Assembly: GCA_022826665.1 (NCBI GenBank)
Contig: JAJDUK010000063.1
Span: forward strand, 209,794 to 273,793
Direction of reading: 5' to 3'
DNA length: 64,000 nt
Source: Alphaproteobacteria bacterium
GTDB lineage: Bacteria > Pseudomonadota > Alphaproteobacteria > UBA828
The first letter of the stretch is position 1, and each line of letters begins with the position of its first letter. Of this stretch, positions 1 to 8,161 are shown piece after piece. Position numbers and translations under genes: made by a program. The notes beneath the pieces are model-generated. The model was not told where the DNA came from and made no database searches. It saw only the letters and a program-made list of their open reading frames with translations.

Positions 1-240
1 GTCCGCCGCCTGGCCGCGCTGGGTGCGTCCGAGGCGACGTTGGCCAAGGCCGGGGCCGCCGGCTCGGCCGGCGCGATCCTGGAGATCGCGAGCGAGGCGG
101 GATTCCCGCTTGCCGATGCCATCGCCGCCGAGGCGCGCGCGGTGGCCGAGGGCGCGCTTGAGGGCGCCCGGCTCCCGCCCCGCGTGGACGTGCTCATCGT
201 CGACCGCACGGGCTGCATCGTTGGCCGCGCCGGCCCCTGA
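1..240 (+). CDS. cbiD: Cobalt-precorrin-5B C1-methyltransferase, C-terminal part (truncated by window start)
   Basis: Only the last 79 codons are inside the window, in frame 1, ending in TGA at 238-240. The tail carries the pattern ILEIASEAGFPLADAIAAEA and then VDVLIVDRTGCIVGRA, which resembles the C-terminus of CbiD proteins. CbiD methylates C1 during corrin ring contraction. In bacteria lacking CobF it takes that enzyme's place even when the rest of the pathway is of the oxygen-dependent type; no cobF is seen here. The next gene, cobK, overlaps by 20 bases, so the two are almost certainly co-transcribed. The family call rests on a short segment and on the neighbourhood. Confidence 0.8.
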   Translation, partial: VRRLAALGASEATLAKAGAAGSAGAILEIASEAGFPLADAIAAEARAVAEGALEGARLPPRVDVLIVDRTGCIVGRAGP

Positions 241-991
241 GCGATTACTCATCCTGGGCGGGACGGCCGAGGGCCGCGCCCTTGCCGCGGCGGCAGACGC
301 GCGCTTCGGCCCGTCGCTCACGGTGATTTCGGCGTTGGCCGGCCGCACCCGCGCGCCGATCCTGCCGGCAGGAGAGGTTCGCATCGGCGGATTCGGCGGG
401 GCCGACGGCCTGGCCGCCTATCTGCGCGAACAGCGGATCGGCCTGCTCATTGACGCCACCCATCCCTATGCCACACGCATCTCGGCCCAGGCGCACGAGG
501 CGGCAGCGCAGGCGGGAACGGCACGCCTCGTGTTGGTGCGGCCGCCCTGGCAGCCGGTGCCGGGCGATCGCTGGATCGACGTCGCCACGGTGGAAGAAGC
601 GGCGGCGGCGATCCCGGCGGAGGCGGAGCGCATCTTCCTCACCGTGGGCGTGCGCTCGCTCGCGCCCTTCGCCGCCCACCCCGACCTTTGGTTCCTGGTG
701 CGGCTGGTGGACGAGCCGGCAGAGCCGATCCCGCTGGCTCGTCACCGGCTGATCTGCGCGCGCGGGCCGTTCGCGGTGGCTGACGAGCGCGCGCTGCTGG
801 AGAACTACGGCATCGATTGCCTGGTCACCCGCGCGAGCGGGGGCGAGGCGACGGCGGCCAAGCTCACGGCGGCGCGAGCACTTGAGCTGCCGGTGGTGAT
901 GGTGCGCCGCCCGCCGCCGCCGCCCGGCTCCAGTGCGTCGTCAGTCGAGGAGGCGCTGACCTGGATCGAAGAGCGTCTCGGGGAGGCGTAG
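221..991 (+). CDS. cobK: Precorrin-6A reductase
   Basis: This 256-residue protein reduces the corrin macrocycle of precorrin-6A with NADPH. The N-terminal nucleotide-binding turn LILGGTAEGR spans residues 10-19, and the family motif DATHPYA is at about 78-84. I chose the TTG at 221 because it lies just before the conserved start and overlaps cbiD by 20 bases. Any earlier start would add an Arg/Pro-rich tail read out of frame from cbiD. The length fits the family (about 250). The gene converges on cobM with no gap: its TAG ends at 991 and the cobM stop begins at 992. TTG is a rare start codon and suggests translational coupling to cbiD. Confidence 0.92.
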   Translation: MAAPAPERLLILGGTAEGRALAAAADARFGPSLTVISALAGRTRAPILPAGEVRIGGFGGADGLAAYLREQRIGLLIDATHPYATRISAQAHEAAAQAGTARLVLVRPPWQPVPGDRWIDVATVEEAAAAIPAEAERIFLTVGVRSLAPFAAHPDLWFLVRLVDEPAEPIPLARHRLICARGPFAVADERALLENYGIDCLVTRASGGEATAAKLTAARALELPVVMVRRPPPPPGSSASSVEEALTWIEERLGEA

Positions 992-1756
992 TCAGGCTTT
1001 CGAGCGCGGGCGCAGCACGTGATGGTGGGCGGGGTCGTAGAGCTGACTCTCGTCGAAGTCGGGTGTGTCCAGAGCCCGGCCTACGAGGATCAGCGCCGTC
1101 CGCATCAGGCCCAGCGCCTTCACCTTGTCCCGGATGGTGCCGAGGGTGCCGCGCACGATCCGTTCGTCGGGCCAGCTCACGCGGTAGGCGACGATGGTGG
1201 GGCAGTCCGCCCCGCGATGGGGGATCAGCGCGCGGGTCACGTTGGCGAGGTTGTTGATGGAGAGGTGGATGGCCAGCGTCCCGCCGGCTGCGGCGAGGGT
1301 CTCCAGCTGCTCGTCGTCGGGCATGGAGGACGCGCGCACGGCGGTCCGCGTCAGGATCACGGTCTGGGCGATGCCGGGGAGCGTGAGCTCCTGCTTGAGC
1401 GCCGCCGCCGCCGCCGCATAGGCGGGCACGCCGGGGGTCACGTCGTAGGGAATGCCGAGGCGGTCGAGGCGGCGCATCTGCTCGGCGATGGCGCCGTAGA
1501 GCGAGGGATCGCCGGAGTGCAGCCGCGCGACCTCGTGGTCGTCTGCCGCCGCTTGCTGCATCTCGGCCACGATCGCGTCGAGGTCGAGGGGCGCGGTATT
1601 GACGATGCGGGCACCCGCCGGGGCTTCGTCGAGGATCATGGGCGGCACCAGCGAGCCCGCGTAGAGCACCACCGGGCAGCGGCGCAGCAGCGTGAGCCCC
1701 CGCACCGTGATCAGATCCGGCGCACCGGGGCCTGCGCCGATGAAGTGGACCGTCAC
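992..1756 (-). CDS. cobM: Precorrin-4 C11-methyltransferase
   Basis: This is a SAM-dependent tetrapyrrole methylase of 254 residues that methylates C11 of precorrin-4. The glycine-rich segment FIGAGPGAPDL is at residues 5-15, and the motif SGDPSLYGA that shapes the SAM and substrate cleft is at 81-89. The start is a GTG at 1756 that overlaps the TGA of the upstream cbiG/cobJ gene by four bases (GTGA), which indicates translational coupling. It is the last gene of the minus-strand run from cbiX, and it meets cobK tail to tail. A longer reading frame extending upstream in this phase is only the shadow of cbiG/cobJ. Confidence 0.95.
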   Translation of the reverse strand: MTVHFIGAGPGAPDLITVRGLTLLRRCPVVLYAGSLVPPMILDEAPAGARIVNTAPLDLDAIVAEMQQAAADDHEVARLHSGDPSLYGAIAEQMRRLDRLGIPYDVTPGVPAYAAAAAALKQELTLPGIAQTVILTRTAVRASSMPDDEQLETLAAAGGTLAIHLSINNLANVTRALIPHRGADCPTIVAYRVSWPDERIVRGTLGTIRDKVKALGLMRTALILVGRALDTPDFDESQLYDPAHHHVLRPRSKA

Positions 1757-3609
1757 GCGCGTTTTGCCGCGCGGGGTGCCGCTTCGTCGTCCGCCGCCGC
1801 ATCGCCCGCCCCGTAGCCGCGCGGCGTGTAGAGCCATGTCCGGTCGCCACGCTCGACGCGGCGGGTCTGGCTGCTGCCGACGACGACGACGGTGAGCATG
1901 TCGACCGCGTCCGTATCGAGGTCGTCCAGGGTGGTGACGGTGACCCGCTCGCCCTTCCGCCCGAGGTTGCGGGCCACGACCACGGGGCAGTCGAGCGGCC
2001 GATTGGCGGCGAGGATATTCCGGGCCTCCACGAGTCGGCTGCGGCGTTTCTGTGACGCCGGGTTGTAGAGCGCCGTCACGAAGTCGGCCTCGGCGGCGGC
2101 CCGGAGCCTGCCGGCGATCGCGGGCCAGGGCGTCAGCAGGTCGGAGAGCGAGATTGCGCAGAAATCGTGGCCGATGGGTGCGCCGGCGCGCGCCGCGGCG
2201 GCCTGGAGCGCGCTTATGCCGGGCTCCACCGCAAGCTCTATGCCGCGCCATCGGGGTTCGGCGTTCGCTCCGTCCAGCAGCTCGAAGAGCAGCGAGGCCA
2301 TGCCGTAGACCCCGGCATCGCCGGAGGAAACCAGGGCGACGCGGCGGCCCTCGGCCGCGAGCGCGAGCGCGGCCCGGCAGCGCTCCTCCTCCGCGCCGAT
2401 GGAATAGGCGTGGCGCACGCAACCCGGCGGCAGCGGACCCAGCAGATCGAGATAGCGGCCGTAACCCACGAGATCGGCGGCGTCCGTGATGGCGACGTCG
2501 GCTCCCGGAGTCCGCCACGCCCGCGCGCCGGGGCCGATGCCCACCACAGTGATCCGTCCGCGCCCCCTCCCGCAGCTCTCGGGCTCGATGATCGCGGGCG
2601 CCCGGGCGATGGCGCAGGTACCGCGCGCGCTCTTGGTCTTGGGCATGGCGAGGGTGCCGTCGGCACCGGCGCAGGCCAATGCTGCGGCCTCCGCCACGCC
2701 GTGGCAGCCGACCGCGCGAAACACGACCTCGGATGGCGCGGTGAGCCTGGGGGTCTCGCGCTCCAGGGTCGAGGCATCGAAGAGGCGGAGCGGCACGCCG
2801 AGCCAGTCCGCGACGGCGCTCACCGCCGGCTCGTCCGCCTTCAGGTCGAGCGAGGCGACGCAGGCCACCGCCTCGGTCGCAAGCCCGCCGGCCACGAGAA
2901 CTCGCTTGGCCAAATGGATAAGCTCCTCCGGAGAGCAGCCCCGCTCGCAGCCAAGGCCGAGGGCGAGCACGGCGGGATGCAGCGTGACATCGGCCACGTC
3001 GTCGCCCGGAACCACGCTCCGGTGCGTGATGTGGAGGGTGAGGCGGCCCCAATCCCCGAAGGGGGCGCCGCCAGCGGTGAGCCAGTCGGCAGGCGCCGCC
3101 TCGTTGACGAGGCGCACGGGCTCGCCGGCGAGCAGCGCGGCGGTGACCGCCTTCACCCGCGCACCCTCGCCGAGGCGCCAGCCCGGTGGTGGCGCGTCGA
3201 GGGCGAAGCCCAGGGCCGTGTCGCCCGCCGTGGTGATCGCGGCGTGAGCGCCGAGAGCGTCGGCAATGGTGCGCGCAAGCCGGTTCGCGCCGTGGTGGCC
3301 GCCCAGCAGCGGCACGACGCTCTGCCCGTCGTCCGAGACAGCGAGCACCGGCGGTTCGGCAGCCTTGTCCGCGAGATGGGAGCCGAGCAGGCGGATGAGG
3401 ATGCCGGCGGCGCAGATGCCGACAATGGGTGTGCCGGCCCGGAACAGCGCCGCGAGATGGGGTGCGAGGCGCTCGTAGGCGACATCGGCGTCGTCCCGGA
3501 GGGACGCGGGACCATGGACCGCCGCGCCAGGCAGCGTGGCCGCGATGCGGCGCGCGAGCGGAACCTGGCGCGCATCCAGGATCGCCACGACGGGGGCGTT
3601 CAGCGCCAT
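1753..3609 (-). CDS. cobJ: Fused CbiG / precorrin-3B C17-methyltransferase (CobJ)
   Basis: This 618-residue protein joins two enzymes. Residues 1 to about 335 are CbiG-like: an N-terminal region with PLLGGHHGANRLA at about 100-112, a middle domain, and a CobE/CbiG C-terminal domain with GLGCERGCSPEEL at 218-230. Residues from about 350 are a tetrapyrrole methylase with VGIGPGA at 356-362 and SSGDAGVYGM at 428-437, matching CobJ, which methylates C17 and drives ring contraction. About 25 C-terminal residues are Ala/Asp/Arg-rich and probably disordered. The ATG at 3609 overlaps the end of cobI by ten bases. Fusions of these two functions are known in alphaproteobacteria. The CbiG half hydrolyses the delta-lactone in the anaerobic route; its role in an oxygen-type route is less clear. 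Confidence 0.93.
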   Translation of the reverse strand: MALNAPVVAILDARQVPLARRIAATLPGAAVHGPASLRDDADVAYERLAPHLAALFRAGTPIVGICAAGILIRLLGSHLADKAAEPPVLAVSDDGQSVVPLLGGHHGANRLARTIADALGAHAAITTAGDTALGFALDAPPPGWRLGEGARVKAVTAALLAGEPVRLVNEAAPADWLTAGGAPFGDWGRLTLHITHRSVVPGDDVADVTLHPAVLALGLGCERGCSPEELIHLAKRVLVAGGLATEAVACVASLDLKADEPAVSAVADWLGVPLRLFDASTLERETPRLTAPSEVVFRAVGCHGVAEAAALACAGADGTLAMPKTKSARGTCAIARAPAIIEPESCGRGRGRITVVGIGPGARAWRTPGADVAITDAADLVGYGRYLDLLGPLPPGCVRHAYSIGAEEERCRAALALAAEGRRVALVSSGDAGVYGMASLLFELLDGANAEPRWRGIELAVEPGISALQAAAARAGAPIGHDFCAISLSDLLTPWPAIAGRLRAAAEADFVTALYNPASQKRRSRLVEARNILAANRPLDCPVVVARNLGRKGERVTVTTLDDLDTDAVDMLTVVVVGSSQTRRVERGDRTWLYTPRGYGAGDAAADDEAAPRAAKRA

Positions 3610-4301
3610 GCTGCGCCCCGCTTGTGGACGATGACCATGGAGAAGTAGGGCGCCGGCGGCTCCGCCTCGGCCAGCGGTAAGACCCGTTCCGCCGTCATGG
3701 AGGCGCGCTCGACGTAGTGCGCGCGCTGCAGCAGGCCGAGGCCATCGAGCACGTGGCGCACCTTCTCCAGGTGGCGGCCGACCTTGACGATGGCCGCCGC
3801 ATCGCAGTTGGCGAGCTGGGCGGTGAGGCGCTGATCGTCGAGGGGTGCCGGGATCACCGCGAGCACGTCGTTGCGCGCGGCCAGCGGCAGGCCGAGCGCG
3901 GCGGCGCAGGCCATGGGCGAGGAGACGCCGGGGATCACCTCCACCCGGTGGTGCCGGGCCAGCCGCTCGAAGAGATAGAGGAAGGAGCCGTAGACGAAGG
4001 GATCGCCTTCGCAGAGCACCGCGACGTCGATGCCCGCCTCCAGCCGCGCGCCGAGGGTCGCCGCCGCCTCGTCGTAGACCTCCGCCGCGGGAAAGCGGCT
4101 CGGCTCAAGCGGCATGCGGATGGCGATCTCCTCCTGCCCGCCGGGGAGATGGGGCGCCGCGATGCTGCGGGCGAGGCTCTCGCCCTCCGGCGGCGCGGGG
4201 TAGGCCACCACGGCGGCCTGCCTGAGCGCCTTGAGCGCCTTGAGCGTGATCAGGTCGGGGTCGCCGGGGCCGACGCCGATGCCGCTGAGCAGGCCGGTCA
4301 T
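3600..4301 (-). CDS. cobI: Precorrin-2 C20-methyltransferase
   Basis: The protein has 233 residues and is a SAM-dependent tetrapyrrole methylase acting on C20 of precorrin-2, the first step dedicated to cobalamin. Visible motifs are GIGVGPGDPDL at residues 7-17 and CEGDPFVYGS at 97-106. The ATG at 4301 overlaps the cobL stop as ATGA. The open frame continues upstream, but that extension is Arg-rich shadow of cobL. Length and motifs are normal for CobI/CbiL. It sits in the fully overlapping series cobH-cobL-cobI-cbiG/cobJ-cobM and is certainly co-transcribed. Confidence 0.95.
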   Translation of the reverse strand: MTGLLSGIGVGPGDPDLITLKALKALRQAAVVAYPAPPEGESLARSIAAPHLPGGQEEIAIRMPLEPSRFPAAEVYDEAAATLGARLEAGIDVAVLCEGDPFVYGSFLYLFERLARHHRVEVIPGVSSPMACAAALGLPLAARNDVLAVIPAPLDDQRLTAQLANCDAAAIVKVGRHLEKVRHVLDGLGLLQRAHYVERASMTAERVLPLAEAEPPAPYFSMVIVHKRGAAWR

Positions 4302-5506
4302 CGTGGCTTGACGAGCGTGAGCTGCGTCACCGGCATCAGCGGGCGCCAGGCGAGGTGGCGGCCCACGGGCCGGGCGCGCGAGATCGCGAGCCGGACCATG
4401 ATGCCGTCGTGGCGCGCGCACCAGTCCGCGAGGACCGCCTCGCCGGCCAGGGTGACCGCGTTGGCCACCAGCGTGCCGTCGGGCGCGAGCCGGGCCCAGC
4501 AGGTCTCGATCAGACCGCCGACCGTGAGTCCGCCGCCGATGAAGACCGCATCGGGCACCGGCAAGAGCTCCAGCGCCTCCGGTGCCGCGCCCTGCTGCAC
4601 CGTGAGCCGGGGCACGCCTAGGGCTACGGCGTTGCGGGCGATGCGGGCGCAGCGGTCCGTGTCGCGCTCGACGGCGACGGCGCTCGCCGTGCGCTCGCTC
4701 AGGAGCCACTCGATGGCCACGGAGCCGGAGCCCGCGCCCACGTCCCAGAGCAGGGCGCCGGGCCGCGGGTCGAGCGCGCTCACGGTCTGCACCCGGATCT
4801 CGCGCTTGGTGAGCTGGCCGTCGTTCTCGAACGCGCGGTCGGGCAGGCCCGGCGCGCCGCGAAAGCGCTTCACGCGGCCCTCGGCGCGGCATTCGATGGC
4901 GACGGTGTTGAGGTCGGCCACCTGCGCCTCGCGCCAGCGGTCCGCCCGCGCGCTCATGCTGGTTTCGTCTGGCCCGCCCATGTGAGCGAAGACGGTGAGC
5001 GTGCTCGCGCCGTAGCCGACGCCGGTCAGCTGCGCCGCGACCTGCGCCGGGGTCGTCCCGTCGTGAGAGAGCACCAGCAGGCGCTGCCCCGGCGCGAGGT
5101 GGGCGCGGACGGTCTCCAGCGGGCGGCCGTGCAGGGTCACGCCCACGGTCTCGTCGGCGCTCCAGCCGAGCCGGGCGCGGGCGAGGCTGAAGGCGGATGG
5201 CGCCGGGATCGTCACGATCTCCTCGTCGGGGAAGGCGCGGCGGAGCGTGGTGCCGATGCCGAAGCAGAAGGGATCGCCGGTGGCCAGCACGACGACGCGC
5301 TGGCCCTGCGCCGCGCGAATGTCGTCCATGGTGTCCGTCAGCGGGCGCCGCCAGGTGAGACGGCGTGCGGTGCCGTCCGGGATCATGGCGAGGTGCCGTT
5401 CGCCGCCCACCAGCACCTCCGCCTGCCCGATCAGCGTGCGGGCTGCGGGCGCGAGCGCGTCCGGCCCGTCCTCGCCGAGGCCGATGACCGTGAGCCAGCC
5501 GCTCAT
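4298..5506 (-). CDS. cobL: Precorrin-6Y C5,15-methyltransferase (decarboxylating)
   Basis: This 402-residue protein carries both halves of CobL, which are separate proteins (CbiE and CbiT) in anaerobic pathways. The N-terminal CbiE-like methylase has GLGEDGPDAL near residues 9-18 and ATGDPFCFGIG at 75-85. The C-terminal CbiT-like Rossmann methyltransferase starts near residue 220 and has the SAM loop DVGAGSGSVAIEW at 255-267. Together they methylate C5 and C15 and remove the acetate carboxyl at C12. The gene overlaps cobI by four bases at its end and cobH by four bases at its start. Confidence 0.95.
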   Translation of the reverse strand: MSGWLTVIGLGEDGPDALAPAARTLIGQAEVLVGGERHLAMIPDGTARRLTWRRPLTDTMDDIRAAQGQRVVVLATGDPFCFGIGTTLRRAFPDEEIVTIPAPSAFSLARARLGWSADETVGVTLHGRPLETVRAHLAPGQRLLVLSHDGTTPAQVAAQLTGVGYGASTLTVFAHMGGPDETSMSARADRWREAQVADLNTVAIECRAEGRVKRFRGAPGLPDRAFENDGQLTKREIRVQTVSALDPRPGALLWDVGAGSGSVAIEWLLSERTASAVAVERDTDRCARIARNAVALGVPRLTVQQGAAPEALELLPVPDAVFIGGGLTVGGLIETCWARLAPDGTLVANAVTLAGEAVLADWCARHDGIMVRLAISRARPVGRHLAWRPLMPVTQLTLVKPR

Positions 5507-6159
5507 GGGGTGCCTTCGCTGCCGGGCGGTGCCGCGAGCGCGTTCACTGCCGCCGCCGCGACCGCGCTGCCGCCACGCCGGCCCAGCAGGGTGAGGAAGG
5601 GCACGCCGTGGTTCCCGTTCGCGAGCGCCGCCTTGGATTCGCTGGCGCCGACAAAGCCGGGGGGCGTCGCGACGATCGCCGCCGGCCGGGGAGCGCCCTC
5701 GGCCAGCAGCTCCAGCAGGCGGAAGAGCGCGGTGGGCGCGTTGCCGATGACGCAGAGCGCGCCGGCCAAGTGCGGCTGCCAGAGCTCTACAGCCGCCGCC
5801 GAGCGCGTGGTCCGGGCCGACGCCGCGCGTTCCGCGAGGCCCGGCGCGGCAAGCGTGCAGACCACGTCGTTGCCGGCCGCGAGCCTGCGGCGGGAGATGC
5901 CGGACGCCACCATCTGGCAGTCCGCGAGGACGGGGGCGCCTGCAGCGAGCGCGCCGCGCGCCGCCTCCGCCACGCCCGCCGAGTAGGCGAGATCCGCTAC
6001 CAGATCGGTCATGCCCGAGGCGTGCACCATGCGATAGGCGACATCCACCAGGTCCGCCGGCAGGCCGGCGACGTCGGTCTCCTGCCGGATGATGGCGAAG
6101 GATCGCCGCGTGATCCCGTCCGGGTCGCGCAGATAGTCAGCCGTGGCTGTGGCCGCCAT
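5503..6159 (-). CDS. cobH: Precorrin-8X methylmutase
   Basis: This 218-residue enzyme moves the C11 methyl group to C12 to give hydrogenobyrinic acid. Features are the early RRSFAIIRQE segment at residues 18-27 and the catalytic histidine in YRMVHASGM (His46, equivalent by context to the known active-site His). The ATG at 6159 follows MAATATADYL and gives the normal family length. A longer frame runs upstream to 6252, but that part is a Thr/Met-rich shadow of the His-rich tail of cbiX. It overlaps the 3' end of cbiX by 23 bases and the start of cobL by four. Confidence 0.94.
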   Translation of the reverse strand: MAATATADYLRDPDGITRRSFAIIRQETDVAGLPADLVDVAYRMVHASGMTDLVADLAYSAGVAEAARGALAAGAPVLADCQMVASGISRRRLAAGNDVVCTLAAPGLAERAASARTTRSAAAVELWQPHLAGALCVIGNAPTALFRLLELLAEGAPRPAAIVATPPGFVGASESKAALANGNHGVPFLTLLGRRGGSAVAAAAVNALAAPPGSEGTP

Positions 6160-7099
6160 GTCCGTCGGTTCCGTGATCGTGGTGGTGGCCGTGGTGATGC
6201 CCATGCCCATGGCCGCCGGCGTGGTCCGCATCGGTGCCGATGCCCTCGACATGGTGGTGGTGTCCCACCTGGGGCGCGCCGAGGGCGCCCTCGTGGCCGA
6301 TGATCTGCTCGCGGTACTTGCAGAGCTGGCAGTTCATGCGGTTGTCGCCCTCGGGAATCTCGGCGATGCGCGCGAGGAAGGCGTCCACCACCAGCGGGTG
6401 GTCGTTGAGGTAGGCGGCCTTGCGGAAGGCGATGCCGGGATGGGCGCGGGCGGCGGCGTCCGCCGCGTCGTAGATGCGCCGCACCAGCACGCCGGTGAAG
6501 AGGAAGTAGGGGAAGACCACGATGCGGCGGAAGCCGAAGCCCGCAATCCGCTCCAGCGCAGGCCCGACCAGGGGCGTGGTGACGCCGCTATAACAAGTTT
6601 CCGCCCAGCCGAAGCCCAGGCCCTCCCACAGCATGCGAGTGACCTTGGCGATGTTGCTGTTGGCGTCGGGGTCGGAGGTGCCGCGCCCGACCACGACGAG
6701 CAGACTGTCTTCCGGCGGCGCGTCGCCGGGCTGCTGGGCGGCCTCGATGCGCTCGGCCGCGGCCCGCAGCAGCAGCGGGTCGACCGCGAGATCGCGCCCG
6801 TAGCGGATCGCGAGGCCGGGGTTGGCGGCGGCGAAGTCGTTCAGCACCGAAGGGATGTCGTTCTTGGCGTGGCCGGCGGCGAAAAGCATGCCGGGCACGG
6901 CGTCGATGGCGCGGGCGCCGGAATCCCGCATCGCCGCCAGCGTGCTGCCGATGGTGGGCCTGGCGAATTCGAGGAAGCCGTGGCTCACCCGGCGATCCGG
7001 CAAGCGCGCGGCAATCACGGCGGCGAGGTGCTCGAACTCGGCGACCGCCGCGTCGTCGCGGCTGCCGTGGCCGCAGAGCAGCACCGCAGGCGCGCTCAT
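6137..7099 (-). CDS. cbiX: CbiX-type sirohydrochlorin cobaltochelatase with MxCxxC motif and His-rich tail
   Basis: The 320-residue protein is a double-domain CbiX. Chelatase histidines appear in LLCGHGSRD (His11) and AAGHAKND (His77). A second, poorer repeat follows after about residue 130. Near the C-terminus MNCQLC (255-260) is the MxCxxC motif reported to hold an iron-sulfur centre in long CbiX proteins. The last 41 residues contain 17 histidines, probably a metal-binding tail. CbiX inserts cobalt into sirohydrochlorin at the start of the anaerobic pathway, yet this cluster also encodes CobN, the late cobalt chelatase. The protein may therefore have another role, such as cobalt delivery (inference). 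It is the first gene of the minus-strand run, 56 bases from divergent cobD. Confidence 0.85.
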   Translation of the reverse strand: MSAPAVLLCGHGSRDDAAVAEFEHLAAVIAARLPDRRVSHGFLEFARPTIGSTLAAMRDSGARAIDAVPGMLFAAGHAKNDIPSVLNDFAAANPGLAIRYGRDLAVDPLLLRAAAERIEAAQQPGDAPPEDSLLVVVGRGTSDPDANSNIAKVTRMLWEGLGFGWAETCYSGVTTPLVGPALERIAGFGFRRIVVFPYFLFTGVLVRRIYDAADAAARAHPGIAFRKAAYLNDHPLVVDAFLARIAEIPEGDNRMNCQLCKYREQIIGHEGALGAPQVGHHHHVEGIGTDADHAGGHGHGHHHGHHHDHGTDGHGGHSHG

Positions 7100-7155
7100 C
7101 GCCCCGCTCCATTCCGTCCATTGACCGGCACGCCAGCCCTTTCCATTGTGGACCG

Positions 7156-8154
7156 ATGCTCCTCTTCGCCGCGCCCGACTGGCCCATCGGCCAGGCGGTG
7201 CCGTTCATCCTTCTCGCCGCGCTCGCGTTGGATGCGCTGATCGGCGACCCGCGCTGGCTGCCGCACCCGGTGCGCCTGATGGGCTGGCTCACCGGCCTGC
7301 TCGACCGCGCCCTCAACCGGGAGCGCCTGGGCGAAGGCGTCCGCGTGCTCCTGGGCGGGGTCGCGGTGCTGCTGGTGACGGGCGCGAGCGCCGCCGCCGG
7401 CTGGGCCGTCGCCCACAACGCGGCCATGCTCGCCTGGGGCTGGCTCGCCGAGCTTGCCCTGGTCGCGACGCTGCTCGCGCAGCGCACCATGGCCGATCAC
7501 ATGGTGCGGGTGGCGCGCGCGCTGGATACCGGCGTCGAACCGGCGCGGGTCGAGCTGCGCCACATCGTCGGCCGCGAGGTTCATGCGCTTGATGAGCACG
7601 CCATCGCCCGCGCGGCGATCGAGAGCGGCGCCGAGAACTATTCCGACGGCGTGGTGGCGCCCGCCTTCTGGTACCTGCTGCTCGGCCTGCCGGGGCTGCT
7701 CGCCTACAAGGCGATCAACACCATGGACAGCATGATCGGCCACCGCTCGCCCCGCCATCACGCCTTCGGCCGCGCGGCGGCGCGTATCGACGATGCGGTG
7801 AACTGGCTGCCGGCGCGGATTGCGGGCGGGCTGGTCGGGTTTGCGGCGCTCGTCGTGCCCGGTGCCGCGCCGGGCAGGGCTATGCGCGCCATGCTGCGCG
7901 ATGCGCCCAGGCACAGCTCGCCCAACGCCGGCTGGCCCGAGGCCGCAATGGCGGGTGCGCTCGGCCTCGCCCTGCTGGGGCCGCGTCAGTACGAGGGCGA
8001 GGTGGCGGCGGACGAAGCCTGGCTCGGCGACGGCCGCAAGGAGGCGACGGCGGCCGATCTCAGGCGCACGGTGTGGGTCTTCGCCGTGGCGTGCGCGCTG
8101 GTGGCGCTGCTCACCGCTGCCATCGCCGCCGGCATGGCGCTCGGTGCGGCCTAG
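7156..8154 (+). CDS. cobD: Adenosylcobinamide-phosphate synthase (CobD/CbiB), membrane protein
   Basis: The 332-residue protein is an integral membrane enzyme that attaches the aminopropanol(-phosphate) arm to adenosylcobyric acid. Several hydrophobic stretches are visible, at about residues 16-30, 64-80, 93-108, 170-185, 230-245 and a final one at 308-330. The conserved blocks DALIGDPRWLPHPVRLMG near residue 30 and AINTMDSMIGHRSPRH near 192 are typical of CbiB. It is a lone plus-strand gene between two minus-strand runs. It diverges from cbiX and ends seven bases before the 3' end of cobQ. No riboswitch is seen in the 56-base gap upstream, so its promoter must be compact or overlap cbiX. Confidence 0.93.
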   Translation: MLLFAAPDWPIGQAVPFILLAALALDALIGDPRWLPHPVRLMGWLTGLLDRALNRERLGEGVRVLLGGVAVLLVTGASAAAGWAVAHNAAMLAWGWLAELALVATLLAQRTMADHMVRVARALDTGVEPARVELRHIVGREVHALDEHAIARAAIESGAENYSDGVVAPAFWYLLLGLPGLLAYKAINTMDSMIGHRSPRHHAFGRAAARIDDAVNWLPARIAGGLVGFAALVVPGAAPGRAMRAMLRDAPRHSSPNAGWPEAAMAGALGLALLGPRQYEGEVAADEAWLGDGRKEATAADLRRTVWVFAVACALVALLTAAIAAGMALGAA

Positions 8155-8161
8155 CCCAGGG

